From NCBI GenBank assembly GCA_002422345.1, contig DIUL01000170.1:3225-9780 (forward strand): a stretch of DNA of 6,556 nt, read 5' to 3'. Below, piece after piece: positions 1 to 5,797 of the stretch. A model generated the notes under the pieces. The model saw only the letters and a program-made list of their open reading frames with translations, did not search any database and was not told the origin of the DNA. Every line of letters starts with the position of its first letter. Position 1 is the stretch's first letter. Position numbers and translations under genes: made by a program. This DNA comes from Acetobacteraceae bacterium UBA6159. GTDB taxonomy: Bacteria > Pseudomonadota > Alphaproteobacteria > Acetobacterales > Acetobacteraceae.

Positions 1-530
1 CGCTGGACAGTTGGAGCCGGACGCGACACGTCATTGGCAAGACGGAATGGACAAACGAAGAGGCCAATCCACGCTTCATCGTCACCTCACTGCCGCCGGC
101 GGCGATCGATGCAAGGCGCTTGTATGAGGTGATCTACTGCGCCCGTGGCGAGATGGAGAACCGGATCAAGGAATGTCAGCTCGACCTGTTCGCCGATCGC
201 ACCTCGGCGGCCACGATGCGGGCCAACCAGCTGCGGCTGTGGTTTGCCTCGTTCGCCTATGTGCTGCTCTGCGCGCTGCGCCGGATCGGTCTGGCGCATA
301 CCCAGTTTGCCCTCGCGCACGTCTTCCAGCGACGAGCGAGGGCCTGAGCCGGCACGAAGCAGACACCGCAAGCAGCCATGCCCCAGGCCAGCACCGCCTT
401 GATGCGATGAGAGGTGGGGTGTGCCTGGTTGGCAGCCACTCGCTGGTTGTTCGGCCTGTTGATGCAATCCGGATCAAGGCCTGGCTTCAGGGCAGAAACG
501 GCCGGAGACCCGTGTGAGAAGTGCGGGCTA
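1..530 (+). mobile_element. IS1380-family insertion sequence, right-hand portion (left end outside window)
   Basis: The segment holds the 3' end of an IS1380-type transposase gene (to 347) and about 180 bases of non-coding sequence. After that, phage terminase coding sequence begins at about 555. The stretch GTGAGAAGTGCGGGCTA at 514-530 resembles, from memory, the terminal sequences of IS1380-family elements, so I place the right end near 530. The left end is not in the window, so neither the inverted repeat nor a target duplication can be checked. The element boundary is inferred; the transposase identity is well supported. Confidence 0.55.
3..347 (+). pseudogene. IS1380-family transposase, C-terminal part, apparently shortened
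   Basis: The frame is open from the window edge (codon at 3-5) to TGA at 345-347, giving about 114 residues. It carries the family signature near residues 46-58, YCARGEMENRIKE, then CQLDLFADRTS and a hydrophobic helix around LRLWFASFAYVLLCALRR. This is the last portion of the DDE catalytic domain, around its final glutamate, and is typical of IS1380 transposases (usually about 430-470 aa). In the family as I recall it, LxHTQFA is followed by some 50-60 more residues including a TIRLKLLK-like block. Here HTQFA is followed directly by LAHVFQRRARA and the stop. This suggests an internal deletion near the C-terminus and a probably inactive copy. The N-terminal part lies outside the window, so full-length status cannot be judged. 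Identity is confident; the inactivation is inference. Confidence 0.75.
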
Positions 531-554
531 AGCCTGCTTCTATGGCGTGGCTGA

Positions 555-1178
555 ACAGTCCGCGCCGAACAGATCGACCCAGTCAACAGCCTGGTCATCG
601 TCGACGACATGGAGGACGCGTTCACGCAGGTGGCTGCCCTGTGCGCCGAGGTCGAGCAGTCGGGCCTGCTGGCACAGGTGGGCCTCGACCCGATGGGTGT
701 CGGCGCCATCGTCGATGCCCTGGCGGAGGTTGGGATCGCCGGCAACGACCGCGTCGTCGGCGTGCCGCAGGGCTGGACGTTGAACGGGGCGATCAAGACC
801 ACCGAGATCAAGCTGGCATCCGGGGCGCTGGTCCATGCGCCGCAGCGGATCGTGGACTGGGCGGTGGGAAACGCGAAGGCGGAACCAAAAGGCAACGCGA
901 TCACCATCACCAAGCAGGCGGCGGGGACCGGCAAGATCGACCCGGTGATGGCGCTGTTCGACGCCGTCGTGCTGATGTCGCGCAACCCAGAGGCGCAGGG
1001 ACAGTCAATCTACGAGGACCCCGCTCTGTATATGGCCCTGTATGACGAGCCCGATCCAGCGCCATTGCAGGCGTGGGACCCGGATGTCCTGCGGGACATG
1101 CGCCATCCGCTGTTCCTCGAACACAAGCGCCGGTTCGAGGTATGGCAGGATGCGCAGGCTGACGACGATGAGTGGTGA
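555..1178 (+). pseudogene. Phage terminase large subunit (TerL), C-terminal nuclease-domain remnant
   Basis: TerL packages DNA into the prohead, using an N-terminal ATPase and a C-terminal RNase H-like nuclease. The frame is open from 555 (an in-frame TGA lies at 552-554) to TGA at 1176-1178, about 207 codons; the first ATG is at 609. Recognisable blocks of the HK97/Terminase_1 type are VGLDPMGVGAIVDAL (a nuclease-domain Asp), GWTLNGAIKTTE, VGNAKAEPKGNAITITKQAA and KIDPVMALFDAVVLMSRNPE (the last catalytic Asp region). The whole ATPase domain (Walker A/B) and the first nuclease Asp are missing. Full-length members are roughly 500-560 aa, so this is a 5'-truncated remnant, joined at about 530-555 to the IS1380 element. 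No strong ribosome-binding site precedes ATG 609. No portal, protease or capsid gene follows. An ATG at 1168 overlapping the stop opens a 40-codon frame (1168-1290), which could be the start of a lost downstream gene but shows no recognisable domain. Confidence 0.8.
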
Positions 1179-1180
1179 AG

Positions 1181-1199
1181 CGTGGGAAACATTCCCACG
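1181..1199 (+). terminator. Perfect stem-loop just after the terminase remnant
   Basis: CGTGGGAA at 1181-1188 and TTCCCACG at 1192-1199 form an 8-bp perfect stem with a 3-nt loop, starting 3 nt after the terminase stop codon. No T-run follows, so it is not a classical intrinsic terminator. It could be a weak terminator, an RNA-stabilising structure or an operator-like palindrome. Confidence 0.35.
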
Positions 1200-1359
1200 T
1201 CCAACCGCTGCTCCGTCCAGACTGATCGTCAGGAGAATGTCACGTTTGGCGCCGGCCATTCAGCTTGCTGATTCGCCATCGGCACCGTGACATCAGCGGT
1301 GTAGCCAGGGCCGACGGCACCGCCACCCGCGGGCGGCAGGTGGCGGCCGGTTCGTGGCG

Positions 1360-1614
1360 TCAGCCTGCGATGCGGTAGACGCTGTAGGACCCCCTAGCAC
1401 CCACCTTGTTCGGCCCGACCTGACGGACGCGATCAAGGACATCGACCTGGGTGCCCTTCTTCTTCAGCCCGGCGAGGAAGCCCCTGACGGTGTGTGATTG
1501 CCAGGCAGTGGCGTCCATGATCTGGGCGATGGTCGCGCCCTCGTCCCGGCGCAGCAGGGCCAGAACCGTCTGCTGCTTGGTCCCCTCGCGCGGGCCGCGG
1601 GGGGTGGCCGGTCG
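1360..1614 (-). pseudogene. Truncated DUF3489-domain gene (paralogue of 4915-5700)
   Basis: Reading the minus strand up to TGA (1362-1360) gives an 84-codon open stretch, closed upstream by an in-frame TAG (1617-1615). There is no usable ATG near its 5' end. It matches the last third of the full-length DUF3489 protein at 4915-5700: PREGTKQQ, VLALLRR, EGATIAQIM, WQSHTVRGFLAGLKKKGT, VDVLDR and VRQVGPNK are shared. Comparing the two by hand from TPR onward, I count 12 substitutions over 81 aligned residues and a two-residue gap before the stop (RIAG versus RIAEAG). The missing ~175 N-terminal residues and the upstream stop mark it as a remnant. The reading frame within the conserved part is undamaged, so decay is recent, or the short piece may still be made from a non-ATG start. 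DUF3489 domains resemble winged-helix modules; their function is not established. Confidence 0.75.
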
Positions 1615-1761
1615 CTATCAGGCGGCTCGGAAGGGTAACCGTTCGGAATCGAAGCCCTGAGACAAAAGCTTGCCACTGCGAAGACGGGGGAGCAACTTTT
1701 GGGGTCGAGCGAATCGACGGGCCGGTGCTCGTCTATCGGTCAGAAATAAGGTCAGTCGGTA

Positions 1762-2526
1762 TTACGCACGATCCATGGCGGCATCGATGGCGCGGATTTT
1801 CGTCAGGAAATCGACAGCGATTTCCGACGTAACCTGCAGATCCCGATCTTCGAGGACATCCTCGTCCGGATGGATTGCCCGCCACCGCGTCACCCGCAAA
1901 TCCCGCGCGCGGATCAGTTCGACGATCTGAGGCCGGAACATCCGGATAATCGCGGTGATCCAACGATTCAGATCGCGTGAAGGCCGCGACACGGTCATGT
2001 CAAATTGATCGAGCATGCCGATTAGGGCATCAGCCGCGTGCCAGACCTCGTCAGTCACCCAACGATTGGTGGTGAACAGCCGGTTGACCTGACCCGACGC
2101 ATCGGTGGAAATGCCGACGAGGTGCGAAATCCAGGCCGCGTCACTTGCCGCGACGATAGACGGCGGCTCCCGAGCAGGCCGCTTCGCGCGCACGAAGGTA
2201 TGAAAATGCCCATGCTCGTTGGCGGCGCGCTCGTGCGTTGCATGGGCGTGGTAGTAGAATTGACAGTGCGTGCCCCGGTCAATCACGCCGCCTGTCGGAA
2301 ACCGTGCCCATTCCTCGACGGTGTTCGCGCCGGCGAGCACTTCGGTAACAGGGTTCCGGCCCTTTTTGGCCAGCGCGCCGATACATTCGATGGCGACCGC
2401 CGCGGCGTCATGGATGGCGAGGAGCTCGTTACGGGACAGTTGCCGCGGCATGGCGGTCAGGTGACCGTCCATGCCGGTCGCCGCGGGGCTGGCGTTGTCG
2501 GGAATGCGGATCGGGGTGTCTCGCAT
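1762..2526 (-). CDS. Histidine-rich conserved protein of unknown function (DUF6969-like)
   Basis: A 254-aa soluble protein with no signal peptide or membrane segment. I chose the ATG at 2526 because GTGGAG lies 6 nt upstream of it; a TTG at 2562 would add 12 residues but has no comparable ribosome-binding site. The core (residues 82-112) is dense in histidine: THCQFYYHAHATH, then EHGHFHTF, so H87, C88, H93, H95, H98, H105, H107 and H109 could form a metal site. A second conserved-looking block at about 134-162 reads SHLVGISTDASG...LFTTNRWVTDE, and near 188-201 comes WITAIIRMFRPQI. From memory this pattern matches a proteobacterial family annotated DUF6969. No reaction is known to me, and metal binding is inference. 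It is the last gene of the sulfur operon, 69 nt after the rhodanese stop and on the same strand, so a link to sulfur handling is plausible but rests only on position. Confidence 0.8.
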   Translation of the reverse strand: MRDTPIRIPDNASPAATGMDGHLTAMPRQLSRNELLAIHDAAAVAIECIGALAKKGRNPVTEVLAGANTVEEWARFPTGGVIDRGTHCQFYYHAHATHERAANEHGHFHTFVRAKRPAREPPSIVAASDAAWISHLVGISTDASGQVNRLFTTNRWVTDEVWHAADALIGMLDQFDMTVSRPSRDLNRWITAIIRMFRPQIVELIRARDLRVTRWRAIHPDEDVLEDRDLQVTSEIAVDFLTKIRAIDAAMDRA

Positions 2527-2595
2527 GGCGGTCTCCACGTCGGATGTCGCCGGCGCGATCAATCAGGATCTCGGCACACCGGGGGGGATACCGGA

Positions 2596-3228
2596 TCAAT
2601 TGTTGATCGGGTTGCCCTTCGTTTTCCAGTCCTGAAAGTCCATGATGACGGCGGTCACGTTGGTGAAGCCGATTTTCCGAAGGTCATTCGTCGCTAGCGT
2701 GGCGCGACCGCCGGTGCGGCACTGCACGTAGATATTGTGGTTCATGTCAACGGTCTTGGGATACCCGAGCTGGGCCCAGATCTGAAACTCCAACAGCCCT
2801 CGGGGAATGTTGACCGTACCCGGCACATGTCCGGCCTTGAACTCGGCATCCTCGCGCACATCGAGTAGCAGCGTGTTGCCCGGGTTCTTCACTATTGCCA
2901 GATAGCCATCCATGTCGGTCGTCCTGATGGACTTGCGGACCGTCGCGAGATAGGAGGTGAAGCTGTCGGGCCACTTCGCGGCCGCGACAGGCGTCGTGGT
3001 GGCCTGGACGGGCGAGGCGGGGCCGCACGGGTTTCCCCGCGTGGTAGCGGCCCGTCCGGGCGCGCAAGGGCTGCCTGGCCCACAGGGGTTTCCCGCCGCC
3101 TGCGCCAGGTGAATCGGGGTGTTTTCCGCAGCAACGGGTGCCGGAGCGGCGGCCGTCGCCGGGATCGCCACGGCGATCGCCCACAGACTGCCGGCCAGGA
3201 GCGTGGATTTTGCGTGTTTCGTAACCAT
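2596..3228 (-). CDS. Exported rhodanese-like sulfurtransferase with cysteine-rich linker
   Basis: A 210-aa protein. I chose the ATG at 3228 because it begins a typical signal peptide (MVTKHAK, then hydrophobic LLAGSLWAIAVAIPATAAA, cleavage about residue 27) and has AAGGG about 8 nt upstream; the reading frame extends to 3303, but that longer form would bury the signal peptide. Residues 47-72 form a Pro/Gly/Cys linker, GNPCGPGSPCAPG then GNPCGPASP, with Cys49, Cys55 and Cys68. Residues about 88-205 are a single rhodanese domain: LLLDVREDAEFKAGHVPGTVNIPRG, and the active-site loop C170-R-T-G-G-R175 with the catalytic cysteine intact. Rhodaneses carry sulfane sulfur as a cysteine persulfide, moving it from thiosulfate or polysulfide to an acceptor. 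Export to the periplasm and position 13 nt after a YeeE/YedE gene suggest that it passes sulfur to, or takes it from, that transporter (inference). The role of the NPCGP cysteines is unknown; metal or persulfide binding is possible. Confidence 0.9.
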   Translation of the reverse strand: MVTKHAKSTLLAGSLWAIAVAIPATAAAPAPVAAENTPIHLAQAAGNPCGPGSPCAPGRAATTRGNPCGPASPVQATTTPVAAAKWPDSFTSYLATVRKSIRTTDMDGYLAIVKNPGNTLLLDVREDAEFKAGHVPGTVNIPRGLLEFQIWAQLGYPKTVDMNHNIYVQCRTGGRATLATNDLRKIGFTNVTAVIMDFQDWKTKGNPINN

Positions 3229-3241
3229 CGTTGGACCCTTT

Positions 3242-3889
3242 TCAACCGGTTCGTACGTTCGAGGTTTCAACCGACCCGCCTGTTGTCTTGTCGCCATCAT
3301 CATTCAATTGTCCGGCGGTCAATGCGCCTCCAAAACGGCGTTCGAACCGAGTGCCGAGGCGAAAACCCAGAACGGCGATCACGATCAGGAAGCCGAGAAC
3401 GGCCCAGGTGGGTATTCCGAACAGCGCGCTCAAGGTCTGTGCTTCTGGTCCCTCGGCGGCGTAGTAGAATCCGGCAATCGGCTCGAACACGGCGGCAAAC
3501 ACCGCGGTTCCCAGTATCATCCCGATGATGAAGAACAGTCCATCCAGGCGGCCGGTCGCGAGCCCGACGGCGGAGGTGCCGGGGCAATAACCGCCGACGG
3601 CCATGCCGGCACCAACCAGAATGCCGCCGGCCAGCATTGCCCAGAAGAACGTGGTTGGGATGTAGAAACCATCGGCGGCCACCAGTTCGGTGGCCGTCAC
3701 CCCGTAAAGCCCGATCGCCGCGACCACGATCGCCGTGAACATCACCTTGAACACCGACCAGTCGCTGAGACGGAATTGCGCGGTCAGCTTGCGCGGGCTG
3801 CCGAAGCCGGCATGTTCCAGGACGTAGCCAAACAGCAGGCCGCAGAGCAGACCCGAAGCGACGCCGTCATCAAGAAGCGGCAACGTCAT
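3242..3889 (-). CDS. YeeE/YedE-family membrane protein, second half-subunit (TsuA-like sulfur transporter)
   Basis: A 215-aa inner-membrane protein with about five hydrophobic segments (roughly residues 9-26, 47-65, 80-102, 117-136 and 161-178) and a hydrophilic C-terminus. The signature GGYCPGTSAVG (99-109, Cys102) corresponds to the conserved cysteine motif of the C-terminal half of YeeE/YedE proteins. TsuA of this family takes up thiosulfate by passing it along conserved cysteines. Full-length TsuA-type proteins are about 330-400 aa; here the function is split over two genes, as in PmpA/PmpB-type pairs. I chose the ATG at 3889 because it overlaps the stop of the upstream half-gene in an ATGA arrangement, so translation is probably coupled. 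The frame is open further upstream to 4174, but that part is the shadow of the other half-gene. The rhodanese gene follows after 13 nt. Family assignment is firm; the exact substrate is inference. Confidence 0.9.
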   Translation of the reverse strand: MTLPLLDDGVASGLLCGLLFGYVLEHAGFGSPRKLTAQFRLSDWSVFKVMFTAIVVAAIGLYGVTATELVAADGFYIPTTFFWAMLAGGILVGAGMAVGGYCPGTSAVGLATGRLDGLFFIIGMILGTAVFAAVFEPIAGFYYAAEGPEAQTLSALFGIPTWAVLGFLIVIAVLGFRLGTRFERRFGGALTAGQLNDDGDKTTGGSVETSNVRTG

Positions 3890-4404
3890 GCCCAGATCCT
3901 CCGCGCCAGCCAGCCGATCGCTACGCCGCTTACAAAAAAGCCGATCAGGAACAGAAACGCGGCAACCCCGAGCGTCGCGCCGCCCGAGAGTCCGATGCCA
4001 CTGGTGCATCCGCGCGCCAGCCGCGCGCCGACACCTGTCAACAGGCCACCGGCGATGGCACATGCGATGCGGCGGCTGCCGCTTAATCTGGTCGCGCCGT
4101 CGAGTTTGACGCGAAATCGTCCACTCGTTACGGCAGCAACCAATGCGCCGAGCATCACGCCGATGACTTCCCATGTAATCCAGGTCGCCAAGGGGCCGCC
4201 CGCCGCCTTGAGAAAGGGGCCAAGGTAGATGTTTGCTTCTGTCGCCGGGCGGGCGATTTCACCACCGAACCAAGCGGTAAGACGGGTGAAGAAGCCGCTT
4301 GCGCCTAGGCCGTGACCGGTCAGCAGGAAGGTCAGCAGCAGCACCAGGCCGAGCCCGATACCGGCGGCCAGTGGCGACCAGAATGGGCGGGGTTCGGAGA
4401 ACAT
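3886..4404 (-). CDS. YeeE/YedE-family membrane protein, first half-subunit
   Basis: A 172-aa membrane protein, the first gene of the operon. Hydrophobic segments lie at about residues 11-29, 72-92, 113-128 and 143-167. The signature GARLARGCTSGIGLSGG (126-142, Cys133) is the N-terminal-half cysteine motif of the YeeE/YedE family and pairs with the GGYCPGTS motif of the next gene. Together the two would form one TsuA-like channel for thiosulfate or a related sulfur compound. The ATG at 4404 is the natural start: it directly precedes the first membrane segment. Its ribosome-binding site is weak (an AAAGG is about 14 nt away and CAGG about 7 nt away). Its stop overlaps the next start by 4 nt. 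Other members of this family carry selenium- or metabolite-related roles, so the substrate is not proven. Confidence 0.9.
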   Translation of the reverse strand: MFSEPRPFWSPLAAGIGLGLVLLLTFLLTGHGLGASGFFTRLTAWFGGEIARPATEANIYLGPFLKAAGGPLATWITWEVIGVMLGALVAAVTSGRFRVKLDGATRLSGSRRIACAIAGGLLTGVGARLARGCTSGIGLSGGATLGVAAFLFLIGFFVSGVAIGWLARRIWA

Positions 4405-4475
4405 GGGATGCCTGTGCCTTTCGCCCCATGCCGAAGCGATGATGGAGTAGACTATTGAGAGCCCGATGGTTGATC

Positions 4476-4503
4476 ATTATCGAGACTCGGAATCTACTTA
4501 CAA
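4476..4503 (-). promoter_or_regulatory. Candidate sigma70-type promoter of the sulfur operon
   Basis: On the minus strand TTGTAA (4503-4498) is followed after 16 nt by GATAAT (4481-4476), matching the sigma70 consensus at 4 of 6 and 5 of 6 positions. It points into the first YeeE/YedE gene, leaving a leader of about 65 nt. A TGATCA palindrome (4471-4476) touches the -10 box and could be part of an operator. The AT-richness of this stretch stands out from its GC-rich surroundings. Predicted by eye only. Confidence 0.5.
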
Positions 4504-4506
4504 TTT

Positions 4507-4757
4507 TCAGCGTACAGGTCTAGCGTACAGGTCTTCGGTGGCCTGGACGAAGGTGATTTTCTGGGCGAGGCCAGTGTCCACCAGGTTGACGAAGGCGTCA
4601 TCAAGCTTGACCTGAGCACCTCGGGCCGCCAACTCCCTCAGCTCACCCTGGAGGTATGTTGCCTGGTCGCATCCTCACGCTCGGTGTCGACACCGAGCCG
4701 TTCTTGCGACTCCCAGTGGGCTTTGTCCGGCCCATGACATCGCAAAGCGGCATCCTT
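4507..4757 (-). pseudogene. Frameshifted remnant of an unrecognised gene
   Basis: Two adjacent minus-strand frames show coding-like composition. The downstream frame is open from 4674 to TGA at 4509-4507. It contains YLQGELRELAARGAQVKLD followed by DAFVNLVDTGLAQKITFVQA, with nearly every third position G or C. The upstream frame (from about 4757 to 4655) reads ALRCHGPDKAHWESQ then ERLGVDTERED. They would join smoothly at about 4655-4674 by a one-base shift, giving an original protein tail of some 85 residues. No start codon with a ribosome-binding site is visible upstream and the N-terminal part is absent. I do not recognise the family. The 3' end also carries a 13-bp duplication (see the repeat entry) that changed the last residues. 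It ends just before the sulfur operon promoter. Confidence 0.5.
4509..4534 (-). repeat. Perfect 13-bp tandem duplication
   Basis: AGCGTACAGGTCT occurs twice head-to-tail, at 4509-4521 and 4522-4534, with no mismatch. It lies at the 3' end of the minus-strand remnant. With two copies that frame ends ...EDLYARPVR-stop; with one copy removed it would read ...EDLYAENCK-stop, ending near 4494. A recent slippage or repair duplication is the simplest explanation. Confidence 0.9.
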
Positions 4758-4914
4758 TTTTGATCCGATTGGGGCAAGGTTCAGCGCTGAGCCAAGGCAA
4801 CGGACATATGCTTGCTATTGTTTGATACCGAGCTCACATGTGGAAACGTCCCGACAAAGCGCACAAGGAAGCCATCATGACGGACCCCTCCAATGGTGGA
4901 GTCGTCGGACCGCA

Positions 4915-5700
4915 TCAGCCGGCCTCGGCGATGCGGTAGATGCTGTGGGACCCCTTAGCGCCGTCCTTGTTCGGCCCGACCTGGCGGATGCGGTCGAGCA
5001 CATCGACCCGGGTGCCCTTCTTCTTCAACCCGGCGAGGAAGCCACGCACCGTGTGGCTCTGCCAGCCGGTGGTCTCCATGATCTGGGCGATGGTTGCGCC
5101 CTCCTCGCGGCGGAGCAGGGCCAGCACCGCCTGCTGCTTGGTTCCCTCGCGCGGGACACGCGGCGTGCCGATGGGGCGGGCGGGTTTGCCAGCCAGGGCC
5201 ATCTGCAGCGCCGCCATGGGTGCTTCCAGGGCGGCGATCATGTCGATCTCGCGGTTGGTCTCATCGGTCCAGGCGGCGAGGACCGCTTCCGCCGCCTGCC
5301 GCAGGGTGGCACGTGCGGGCGCCGTGGGCGCGGCGTCGAGGGCATCGGCCACCGCCGCGGCTTCGCGTCCCACCGCGTCCTCCGTGGCCTCGTCGTCCAA
5401 CGTCGGCGGGGCGGTCGGGGCGTCGGTCGTGGTGTCCACCAGCCCGATCGCCGCGACACCGGCCGGGGTCGCGCGCAGCATCAGGACCGCCCCGTTCTCG
5501 CCCGTGCGCCAAGCGTAGGCGGCGTCGGTGATCGGCGCCGGCACTTCCTCGACCAGCCCCTTGCTGAGCAAGGATCGGATCACCTGATCACGGGCGGCAG
5601 CGGGAAGGGATGGAGGACGGACCAGATGGTCCTCGCGGCTCCCGGCGTGTTCCAGCACGGCGCGGGCGGTGTCGGAAAGCTTGATGGTTGTCTGCGTCAT
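4915..5700 (-). CDS. DUF3489-domain protein
   Basis: A 261-aa soluble protein. The ATG at 5700 has GAGGGG about 8 nt upstream. The N-terminal part (about 1-90) resembles the usual start of this family: KLSDTARAVLEHAG, then a short helical region with RDQVIRSLLSKGLVEEV and RATPAGVAAIGL, suggestive of a winged-helix fold. An Ala/Thr/Asp-rich low-complexity linker follows (about 90-135). The C-terminal DUF3489 domain (about 184-258) contains GTKQQAVLALLRREEGATI, then TGWQSHTVRGFLAGLKKKGT, and ends with a basic, glycine-rich hairpin. The layout suggests DNA binding, but no function is established. Such genes are often found in alphaproteobacterial accessory regions. A second, truncated copy lies at 1360-1614 in the same orientation. 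The 68-aa gene at 5798-6004 precedes it by 97 nt. An imperfect stem (CTCCA/TGGAG) after the stop has no T-run, so I do not call a terminator. Confidence 0.85.
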   Translation of the reverse strand: MTQTTIKLSDTARAVLEHAGSREDHLVRPPSLPAAARDQVIRSLLSKGLVEEVPAPITDAAYAWRTGENGAVLMLRATPAGVAAIGLVDTTTDAPTAPPTLDDEATEDAVGREAAAVADALDAAPTAPARATLRQAAEAVLAAWTDETNREIDMIAALEAPMAALQMALAGKPARPIGTPRVPREGTKQQAVLALLRREEGATIAQIMETTGWQSHTVRGFLAGLKKKGTRVDVLDRIRQVGPNKDGAKGSHSIYRIAEAG

Positions 5701-5715
5701 GATCGGGTCCCCTCG

Positions 5716-5743
5716 GTAGGGAGGGCGACCCCCGCCCTCCTAC
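5716..5743 (-). promoter_or_regulatory. GC-rich hairpin in the leader of the DUF3489 gene
   Basis: Bases 5716-5727 (GTAGGGAGGGCG) pair with 5733-5743 (CGCCCTCCTAC), a stem of 11 bp with one bulged G and a 5-nt loop. A second pairing, GCCCCG with CGGGGC, is possible in the same 97-nt gap (around 5754-5780). The gap separates the 68-aa gene from the DUF3489 start 16 nt further on. No T-run follows, so an attenuator, an RNA-processing site or a partial terminator between the two genes are all possible. Confidence 0.45.
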
Positions 5744-5797
5744 GACCCGGAGCCCCGCCAGGGCGCACCCGGTCGGGGCCGTCGCCGGGGGGATGGT

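Noticed and set aside
257..985. Minus-strand open frame of 242 aa
   Set aside because: It spans the IS1380 end and the terminase remnant on the opposite strand, so it crosses a mosaic junction and cannot be an ancestral gene.
1168..1290. Plus-strand 40-codon frame overlapping the terminase stop
   Set aside because: The overlap is typical for phage genes, but there is no ribosome-binding site and no similarity to a portal N-terminus that I can recognise.
1229..1359. Minus-strand coding-like stretch after the DUF3489 fragment (reads GYTADVTVPMANQQAEWPAP in part)
   Set aside because: Short, no start or known motif; composition only mildly coding-like.
1640..1700. tRNA-like or attachment-site sequence (TTCGATTCC on the minus strand)
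   Set aside because: Only the T-loop-like string is present. No acceptor, D or anticodon arm can be folded and no integrase gene is nearby.
1704..1718. Small hairpin GTCGA/TCGAC downstream of the sulfur operon as terminator
   Set aside because: Only 5 bp, without a proper T-run in the direction of transcription.
2038..2697. Long plus-strand open frame (219 aa)
   Set aside because: It lies opposite the DUF6969-like and rhodanese genes, is rich in Gly/Arg/His with no domain, and is a GC-rich shadow frame.
3119..4228. Plus-strand open frame of 369 aa
   Set aside because: It is antisense to the rhodanese start and both YeeE/YedE genes, which have clear motifs. Its composition is low-complexity and no family is recognisable.
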